From Nocardioides sp. L-11A (GTDB lineage: Bacteria > Actinomycetota > Actinomycetes > Propionibacteriales > Nocardioidaceae), in NCBI GenBank assembly GCA_029961745.1, contig CP124680.1, positions 1,798,001-1,862,000 on the forward strand: a stretch of 64,000 bases of DNA. Reading direction: 5' to 3'. Below, piece after piece: positions 6,587-14,500 of the stretch. Position 1 is the stretch's first letter. Each line of letters opens with the position of its first letter. A program made the translations under genes and the position numbers. The notes beneath the pieces were generated by a model. The model ran no database searches and had not been told where the DNA came from. It worked only from the letters and a program-made list of their open reading frames with translations.

Positions 6587-8980
6587 ATGCAGCTGTCGAC
6601 CCCGCAGCGCGAGCTCGCCGCGGACCCTGGATCCGTCTCACGGATCCAGGTGAAGGTCGTCAACACCGGCACGATCATCGACGGACTGTCGGCCCGGCTG
6701 ATCGGCGCGGACGGCGCCGAGGTGCACGCGGCGCCGGCCATGCTGCCACTCTTCCCGGAGGCGGAGGGGGAGTTCGAGCTCACCGTGCGCCTGCCGGAGG
6801 CGCAGCCGGCGGGGCGCCATCCGTTGACCGTCGAGGTGGTGTCCCACACCACGGGCGCGGTGCAGCATGCCGACGTCGATCTCGACGTGGCCGCGCGACC
6901 GATGCTCGGCGTGGTCCGGGAGCCGCGGATGGTCCGGGCGCGCCGCTCCGGACGCTTCGTGCTCGCACTGACCAACCACGGCAACGTGCCGCTCGACGTG
7001 GCCCTCTCCAGCACTCCCGGGGACGCCGGCACCACGCTGCGGATCACCCCCGGATCGCTGCGCCTGGAGGCGGGCACCACCACGTCGGTGATGGCGGTGG
7101 TCCGCGGGCCGCGGATGATCACGGGGGCAGAGGTCGACCGGACCGCCGGCATCGAGATCGTCGGTACGCCGGCCGTCACCGGCGGCGCTGCCGGCCCGGG
7201 CGTCCCGAGCGGCACGGACCCCGGGGCCGTGCCCGCACCTACCGCGGACCCCGCGGTCGAGGGCGACCCCGCCCTGACCCACAGCACGACCGTGCAGCTG
7301 CGCCAGCGGCCGCTGATCAGTCGCGGCCTGCTGACCTTCCTGATCCTGGCGTCGGTGGTGGCGCTGTGGGCCGCGATCTTCCTCTTCGGCCTGATCAACG
7401 TCTTCGCGGGCGACCCGCTGACCAAGACCGCGCCGGCCTCCTTCTTCGCCGCATCCACCGGCGGCACCGGCGGCACGGACGGTGCGGGCGGGGCCGGAGG
7501 CGGCCCCGCCGACGCACTGCCGAAGAACGGCCTGCTGCCGCCGGGGGTCGGCGGCCAGATCGGCGGCACGGTCACCGCGCGGAGCGACGACAGCCCGGTC
7601 GGCCGGATCCTGGTGGAGGCCTACCGCTCCGGCCGGGACGGCCGGCTGGTGAAGGTCAGCTCGGGCGCGACCCAGAGCGACGGCAGCTACACCCTGGCCG
7701 GGCTCTTCCCGACGTCGTACCGCCTCAAGTTCTCCGCCACGGGCTACGACACGGTCTGGTACGGCGGTCCGGGCGGCGGCGAGGTCCGCGGTGGCGGGCA
7801 GTCCGCACCCGGCGGGGGCGGCGGACGGGCCGACGCGCAGGAGATCCTCGCCGAGGCCCAGGGCACGGTCGACGGCATCGACGTGGTCATCGGCGGTCAG
7901 GTCGGCTCGATCTCGGGGAAGGTCGACCCGGGCGACTCGCTGGTCCCGGTCGCCACCACTGTGTCGGCCCGCCTGCTCAGCAGCGCCGCCGACGCCCCGC
8001 CGGCCGCGACCACGACGACCGACGGCGCGGGCGGCTATGTGCTGACCGGGCTGCAGGCGCCCGGCACCTACGAGCTCAGCTTCGTCGCGGAGGGCTATCG
8101 CCCCACGACGGTGACCCAGAAGCTCGCGGGTGGGGAGAACCGGATCCAGCCGACGGTGCTGCTGAGCGCCGGCGGCGGTCAGATCTCCGGGATCGTGCGG
8201 GGCGGCGCCGGGCCGCTCGGCGGCGTCACGGTGACCACGACCGTCGACGGCGAGGCGGTCTCGGTGATGACGCCGACCGTGGGCAGCGTCGGCACCTATG
8301 CGCTCCAGAACCTGCCGACGCCGGGCACCTACGTCCTCACCTTCACCGCCGAGGGGCACGGCAGCCGGACCGAGACCGTCGCGCTCGACCCGGGCGAGAG
8401 CCGCACCGGCTTCGACCAGTCGCTGACCGCCGGCACCGGGAGCGTGAGCGGCGTGGTCCGCGGGGCCGCGGGAGGGATCGGCGGCGTGACCGTCGTCGTC
8501 GGCGGCGCCGTGACCACGGACGGGAAGTCGCCGTCCACGACCACGCTGACCACGGGCAAGGTGGGCGGCTTCGCGTTCAGCGACCTGCCGGCGCCGGGCG
8601 ACTACACGCTGACCGTGACCGCCCCGGGGTATGCGCCCGAGACCCGGCCGTTCAGCCTCTCCGCGGACGGCCCGGCCGCCACCGTGGACCTCCAGCTCAC
8701 CACCCAGCTCGGCGACCTGCGTGGGAAGGTCACCCGCTCGGGCGGGGGGCTGCTCGACGGCGTCACGGTGACGGTGAGCAGCGGCACCGAGACCTTCCGC
8801 ACGACCTCCAGCGGCCGTGGCGGCGCGCTGCCGAACGGCGGCTTCCTGTTCGCCGGGCTCAAGCCCGGTTGGTACAGCGTCACCGCCACGATGCCGGGCT
8901 GGACCCAGCAGACCGGGCTGGTGCGGATCCGCGCCGGCAAGGACGCCGAGCTGGACCTCGTGCTCGAGGAGGCGGGCTGA
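6587..8980 (+). CDS. Single-pass membrane protein A: Ig-like domains, TM, carboxypeptidase-regulatory-like repeats
   Basis: The 797-residue protein has no signal peptide. Residues ~1-105 and ~106-195 read as two Ig-like beta-sandwich domains (QVKVVNTGTIIDGLSARLIG; SGRFVLALTNHGNVPLDVAL). A Pro/Ala/Gly linker leads to RQRPLISRGLL and one helix at ~247-273. Then follow a Gly-rich spacer and about five repeats of carboxypeptidase-regulatory-like type with the signature GSYTLAGL.P..Y.L.F.A.GY. Positive charge before the helix predicts N-inside, C-outside topology. ATG 6587 was chosen for the AGGTGGA ribosome site 5 nt upstream; GTG 6563 is the alternative. It is first in a three-gene operon divergent from the eCIS genes. 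It may be an anchor, receptor or wall-binding component for the injection system (inferred). Confidence 0.78.
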   Translation: MQLSTPQRELAADPGSVSRIQVKVVNTGTIIDGLSARLIGADGAEVHAAPAMLPLFPEAEGEFELTVRLPEAQPAGRHPLTVEVVSHTTGAVQHADVDLDVAARPMLGVVREPRMVRARRSGRFVLALTNHGNVPLDVALSSTPGDAGTTLRITPGSLRLEAGTTTSVMAVVRGPRMITGAEVDRTAGIEIVGTPAVTGGAAGPGVPSGTDPGAVPAPTADPAVEGDPALTHSTTVQLRQRPLISRGLLTFLILASVVALWAAIFLFGLINVFAGDPLTKTAPASFFAASTGGTGGTDGAGGAGGGPADALPKNGLLPPGVGGQIGGTVTARSDDSPVGRILVEAYRSGRDGRLVKVSSGATQSDGSYTLAGLFPTSYRLKFSATGYDTVWYGGPGGGEVRGGGQSAPGGGGGRADAQEILAEAQGTVDGIDVVIGGQVGSISGKVDPGDSLVPVATTVSARLLSSAADAPPAATTTTDGAGGYVLTGLQAPGTYELSFVAEGYRPTTVTQKLAGGENRIQPTVLLSAGGGQISGIVRGGAGPLGGVTVTTTVDGEAVSVMTPTVGSVGTYALQNLPTPGTYVLTFTAEGHGSRTETVALDPGESRTGFDQSLTAGTGSVSGVVRGAAGGIGGVTVVVGGAVTTDGKSPSTTTLTTGKVGGFAFSDLPAPGDYTLTVTAPGYAPETRPFSLSADGPAATVDLQLTTQLGDLRGKVTRSGGGLLDGVTVTVSSGTETFRTTSSGRGGALPNGGFLFAGLKPGWYSVTATMPGWTQQTGLVRIRAGKDAELDLVLEEAG

Positions 8981-8981
8981 C

Positions 8982-11552
8982 ATGAGGGTCTCCGTCAGTC
9001 CGGCGCGGATCGAGGTCACGGCCGGGATCCCGCAGTCGCTCGCGATCACGATCACCAACCCGGGCACCGTCATCGGCGGCTACTCCCTCCGGCTGCTCGG
9101 AGCAGACCCTTCGTGGGTCGAGCTCGAGGAGGACCGGATCTCTCTGTTCCCCGACGAGACGCGGACCCTGGTCGCGACGGTGACCGTGCCGGCCGGGCTG
9201 GCGGCCGGCGAGCGCCGGATGGCCGTCCAGGTGCGGGAGCTGACCCCGCCCGAGCGCAGCACGGTCGAGGAGTTCGTGCTGCTCGTCCCGGAGGCGCCGA
9301 GCACCCAGGTCCGGATCGACCCGGTCACGCTGACGGCCGGCCGCACCGGCCGGTTCAGCCTGCTGATCGACAACAACGGCAACACGCCGGCGCGCGGCTG
9401 GCTCGCGGGGCTCGACGCCGAGAACAAGATGCACTACCGGTTCGACCCGCCGGTGGTCGACCTGGCGCCGGGCGAGCACGCCGTCGTCGACGTACGCGCG
9501 CGCGGCCGGCGTCCCCTGATCGGGCAGCCGGTCGTGCGGGTCCTGGACGTCCACCTGGTCGAGGGCAGCCCGCCCCCGGCCACCGGCCGCAACCAGGACG
9601 CGCCGAAGCCGCCCGATCCCGAGCAGCGGCCCGCGACCACGGCCTCGATGGTGCAGACGGCGGTGCTGTCGCGCGGCCCGATCGGCCTGCTCGGCCTGCT
9701 CGCCGCGCTGACCGTCTTCGCGCTCGTGCTCACGATCGCGCTGTCCCGCCTGGTGGGCCAGTCGGCGGCCGACCGCAACCTGGCTCTCGAGATCGCCGCC
9801 GCCGACGGCTCCGGTACGTCGAGCGGCAACTCCGGCGTCGCCGGCACCGTGCGGCTGCTCACGACCGGGCTCCCCGTCTCCGGCGTCGCCGTCAACGTCT
9901 ACAGCGCGGAGGACCTCGTCACGCCGCTCGCGTCCGACGCGTCCGACGCCGAGGGCGGCTACCGCATCGACGGCCTGGCCGCCGGCGACTACAAGCTGGT
10001 GTTCCGCGGCGCCGGGTTCGAGCCGCTGTGGTACCCGCAGTCGCTCGGCGTCGAGAACGCCGAGACGATCACCGTCGAGGCCGACCACCGCATCGCCGGC
10101 CTCGACGTGGCGCTCGGCGGCACCCCGGCGACGATCGGCGGCACCGTGCTGGGCGAGGACGTCGCGGATGCGACGGTCTCGCTGCGCACCCCCGACACGA
10201 CGACCAGCGTCACGCCCGGCGCGCCGGGCGCCCCGGCCACGGGTGCGCCGCCCGGCACCGGCGGGGCGATCGTCGACACCGTCCCGGTCGCCGCGGACGG
10301 CACCTTCACCTTCGCCAACGTGCCGTCGCCCAGCATCTACGACCTGGTGGTGACCAAGAAGGGCTACGCCACCTCGACCCAGCGGGTCGACGTCGCCGCC
10401 GGCGAGGCGCGTGAGGGCGTGGAGATCAACCTGGTCCGCGGCAACGGGATCATCAGCGGCAGCGTCACCTCCAACGGCAAGCGCATCGACGGTGTCACGA
10501 TCACCGCGACGTCGGGGGAGTCGTCCTCGTCGACCGTCTCGCTGAGCAGCGGGGACGTCGGCAGCTTCACGCTGCGTCGGCTCCCGACCCCCGGCGTCTA
10601 CACGCTGGTCGCCAGCAAGGAGGGCTACGCGTCCCAGACGCTGAGCCTCACCCTCGCCGACGGCCAGGAGCTGACCGGTGTCGCGCTCAGCCTCGGCGCG
10701 TCGTCCGGCAGCCTGAGCGGCCGGGCCCTGCTCAGCGGCGGTGGACCGGCCGCCGGGGTCACGGTGAGCGTCACCGACGGCGTACGGAGTGTGGAGACCG
10801 CGACGCAGAGCTCGGGCAAGGTCGGCAACTGGAAGGTGTCCGGCCTCGACCTGCCCGGCACCTACACCGTGACCTTCTCGCGCTCCGACCTGGCTGCTCA
10901 GACCGTCTCGGTCACCCTCGACCAGGTCGGCACCATCACGCCCTCCTCGATCGGCGCCACGGTGACGTCCAACGGCATCGAGACGGTGATGAAGTCGTCC
11001 ACGACGGTGCTGGAGGGCCGGGTCACCCAGCCGGGCAACGACGACGTCGTGCGGCCGGTCGGTGAGGTGACGGTCGAGCTGAGCTCCGGCTCCTCGACGT
11101 ACCGGGTCACCACGGCGTCCGTCCCGGCCGACCAGCGCGGCCGCTACCGGGTCGAGGGCCTGCCCCCCGGCACCTACACCGTCAGTGTCAGCCGTGCCGG
11201 CGTGCGCCCGACGTCGACGATCCTCCAGCTGGCCGCGGGGGACACCCGCGACTACAGCCCCGAGCTCGCCAAGGCGGCGTCGGTGCGAGGCGTGGTCACC
11301 GTGTCCGACTCCGGTCTCCCGGTCGGCGGCGGCTATCTCGTCGAGCTCTATCGCGCCGGCAGCTACCCCGGTGCCGTCTACCGCACCACCCGTACCGCCG
11401 CCGACGGCAGCTATGTGTTCCCGGACGTCGACGCCCCCGAGGTCTACGTCGTCCAGGTACGCCGGACCCAGGGCGCCGCGCCGATCGGCTCGGGCAACGC
11501 GACCGTCGCCGCCAGCCAGCAGGCCACCAGGAACGTGAGTGTGACGCCATGA
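8982..11552 (+). CDS. Single-pass membrane protein B: Ig-like domains, TM, carboxypeptidase-regulatory-like repeats
   Basis: This 856-residue paralogue of protein A starts one base after its stop. The N-terminal part shows the clearest copy of the shared domain: VSVSPARIEVTAGIPQSLAI, ITNPGTVIGGYSLRLLGADP and LSLFPDE-like turns, then a second domain (FSLLIDNNGNTPARGWLAGL). A Pro-rich linker precedes the helix at ~232-257. The outer part holds about six regulatory-like repeats (GGYRIDGLAAGDYKLVFRGA, RLPTPGVYTLVASKEGYAS) joined by short linkers. No cysteine is seen. Proteins with this N-terminal plan accompany actinobacterial eCIS loci and are usually annotated only as carboxypeptidase-regulatory-like or hydrolytic proteins (recalled). 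No peptidase catalytic domain is present; these repeats are binding or structural modules. Confidence 0.78.
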   Translation: MRVSVSPARIEVTAGIPQSLAITITNPGTVIGGYSLRLLGADPSWVELEEDRISLFPDETRTLVATVTVPAGLAAGERRMAVQVRELTPPERSTVEEFVLLVPEAPSTQVRIDPVTLTAGRTGRFSLLIDNNGNTPARGWLAGLDAENKMHYRFDPPVVDLAPGEHAVVDVRARGRRPLIGQPVVRVLDVHLVEGSPPPATGRNQDAPKPPDPEQRPATTASMVQTAVLSRGPIGLLGLLAALTVFALVLTIALSRLVGQSAADRNLALEIAAADGSGTSSGNSGVAGTVRLLTTGLPVSGVAVNVYSAEDLVTPLASDASDAEGGYRIDGLAAGDYKLVFRGAGFEPLWYPQSLGVENAETITVEADHRIAGLDVALGGTPATIGGTVLGEDVADATVSLRTPDTTTSVTPGAPGAPATGAPPGTGGAIVDTVPVAADGTFTFANVPSPSIYDLVVTKKGYATSTQRVDVAAGEAREGVEINLVRGNGIISGSVTSNGKRIDGVTITATSGESSSSTVSLSSGDVGSFTLRRLPTPGVYTLVASKEGYASQTLSLTLADGQELTGVALSLGASSGSLSGRALLSGGGPAAGVTVSVTDGVRSVETATQSSGKVGNWKVSGLDLPGTYTVTFSRSDLAAQTVSVTLDQVGTITPSSIGATVTSNGIETVMKSSTTVLEGRVTQPGNDDVVRPVGEVTVELSSGSSTYRVTTASVPADQRGRYRVEGLPPGTYTVSVSRAGVRPTSTILQLAAGDTRDYSPELAKAASVRGVVTVSDSGLPVGGGYLVELYRAGSYPGAVYRTTRTAADGSYVFPDVDAPEVYVVQVRRTQGAAPIGSGNATVAASQQATRNVSVTP

Positions 11553-14500
11553 GCATGCCACCGATCGAGCCCGCGTCGCCGCCGGGGATCCGGGTCCCGG
11601 GTCTGGTCCGTACCGCTGCCGGCACGCCGGCCGTGCTCACGGCGGTGGTGACCAACACCGCGGCCGAGCCGCGCAGCTACACGCTGATGACCGTGGGCGT
11701 GGACCCGTCCTGGCTGCCCGGGCCGATCCGCACCGGGGTGGTGGCGCCGGGCAGCTCGGAGGAGGTCGAGGTCCGGCTCACGCCGACGGCCGGGACCCTG
11801 CCGGCCCGCTATCCGGTCGCCGTGACCGTGCAGGCCCTGGTCCCGGGGACGAACCGTCCGGCACCCGAGCCGACGGCGATCGGGGAGGCGACCCTCGTCG
11901 TCAACCCCCGTGCCCAGTTCCAGCTGGAGGTCACCCCCGAGCGGTCGTCGCTGATCCGCCGGCAGCGCCTCAGCGTCGTCCTGCGCAACGGCAGCGGCGT
12001 GGACACCACCACGGAGCTGCAGGGCAGCGCCACGCCCGGGCTCGAGGTGCGCCTCAAGCGGCAGCGCGTCACCATCGCGGCGGGCGCGGAGGTGCAGGTC
12101 CCGGGCCGGCTCGTCGTGACCCGGCCCCGGCCCTTCGGCGGCACCAGTCAGCACTCGTGGACGGTCACGGCCACCACGGCCGAGGTGGTCCGCCGGGCCC
12201 GGGGCATCGCCCAGCAGCGGGCCATCCTCGGCACCGGCTGGCTGCGGGCCGCCGCGCTGCTGGCGGTCGTCGGTGTCTGGATCACCGCGGCGGTCGTCTT
12301 CATCCCGCCGCTGGCCGACCGCTTCGGCTCCGACCGGGAGGACACCGTCGTGGCCGGCTCCGCGGGCGACGGGGAGCAGGGCGCGGACGACTCCGGCCAG
12401 GACGGCGGCGACGTGGCGGGCGACGGGGGCGGCGACGGGGGCGGCAAGGGCCGGGTCAAGGTGATCCGGGCGGAGTCGCCCGCGACGCCCAAGGGTCTGC
12501 AGCTCAACGGCACCGTCAGCGCCGAGGACCCGTCGGGGGTGACGGTCACCCTGGCGCCGACCTCGCTGGTCGACGAGGACGCGGTCGGCGCGTCGTCCGA
12601 CGTCGCGCGGCCGGCCTCCTCCGGCAAGACCCCGCAGTCCGCCATGCTCCTGCGGGTGCCCGGCGAGGTGCCCCGCACCCGGACCGCCACGACGACGGCG
12701 GACGGCACCTGGTCCTTCCCCGACGTGACGGCGCCGGGCTACTACCTGGTGACCTTCAGCAAGCCCGGCTACGACCCGCAGAGCTTCGTCGTCGACGCGG
12801 CCACCGCCGACCCGACCAAGCCGATGGAGGTCGACCTCCAGCCCGGCGACGGCAGTCTGTCCGGGATGGTCCGCGGACCCGGCGGCCCGGTCGGCGCCGC
12901 GACGGTCACCATCAGCGACGGCACCAGCACCCTGACCACGAGCAGCGCCTCCCGCAAGAAGGTCGGCAGCTGGTCGGTGTCCGGCCTGCACACCCCGGGC
13001 AGCTATCTCGTGCAGATCACCAGCTTCGGTCTGGGCACCGAGTCGCGGCTGGTGGAGCTGGACGCGGGCGGCACGGCCACCGCCGACGTCCGCCTCGTGC
13101 CCGGCGTGGCCGCCCTCACGGGCACGGTCGAGGGCCTCGAGCCCGGCGGCGACTTCGGCGGGATCGGCGGGGTCACCGTGACCGCGACCGACGAGAAGGG
13201 CGAGCAGCGGATCGCCACCACGGTGACCACCAAGGAGCTGGCCGGCCGCTACCAGCTGCCCGACCTCCCCGCACCTGGCTCCTATATCGTCACCTTCTCC
13301 GCCGATGGCTACCAGGACCAGACCAGCCGGGTCGACCTGAAGCGCGGCCAGTCCCGCGCCAAGCTCGATGCCGAGTTGGTGGCCAGCAGCGGCGTGGTCG
13401 CGGGCGTCGTCAGCGAGAGCCCCGGCGGCGCACGGGTCGTGGGCGCCGGGATGACGCTGAGCAACAGCGAGAACACCTACAAGACCACCACGACGGCCGA
13501 CAACGCCGCGCCCGGCCAGCAGGCCGGTGCCTTCCGTTTCAACGGCGTCGAGCCCGGCACCTATCAGCTGTCCACCCAGTACTTCGAGTTCGAGACCGAC
13601 ATCCTCACCGTCCAGGTGGGCGCCGGCGAGGCGGTCACCGTCAACCCCGAGATCGAGCGGCTCGGCGGCGGCGTGCTGCCGGCGACGTCCACCATCCGCG
13701 GCGCGGCCGTCGATCTCTACAGCGGCGACCCGATCGACTGCACGGCCGCCGACCCGTGCCATGCCACCACCACCGACCAGAACGGTGACGAGATCACCGT
13801 GCCCTTCGCGGGCGACGAGGAGTACATCCTCCCCGCCCCGGGCGGGCCGGGCCTCGAGCCGGGCCTCTACTCGGTGCTGGTCTCCGCGCCCGGCTACGAG
13901 AGCGCGATCGTCCGGGTCCAGCTGCCGCTGGGCACCACCGCGATCGCCCCCACGGCCGAGCTGACCAAGCTGCCCGTCATCTCCGGGACCCTGCGGGTGG
14001 CCAGCGGCGTGCCCGCGGACGACAACCGCACCTGCATCTGGGCGAGCCCCGACGGGGACCCCCAGCCGACCGCGACCTGTGCGGCGGCGATCGCCGACGG
14101 CAGCTGCCTGGCGCCCGGAGAGCCCCGGGGGATCCTGGACGAGGCCACGACGGTCTGCGAGTGGGTCGAGGACCTCGATCCCTACGAGCTCGAGGTGCCC
14201 CGCGCGGGGCCGTGGGTGATGACCGCCCGGATGACCGACGGCACCTACGCCCCGTTGACCGGCGTACGCGTCAACCTCGCGCCCGGCTCGACCACCATCC
14301 AGAACCTCGAGTTCATCCGGCTGGCCGAGATCCAGGTGATCCCGCAGGCGCTCGACAGCACCGGCGCGATCCAGCCCTTCGACGGCGCCGCCGTCACCAT
14401 CGCGCCGATCCTGACCGGCGGAGGCGCCGGCGCGGCCACCAGCGGGACGTACGGCGCCGACGGGCGGGTCCACTTCACGTCGCTCTCGCCGGGCGGCTAC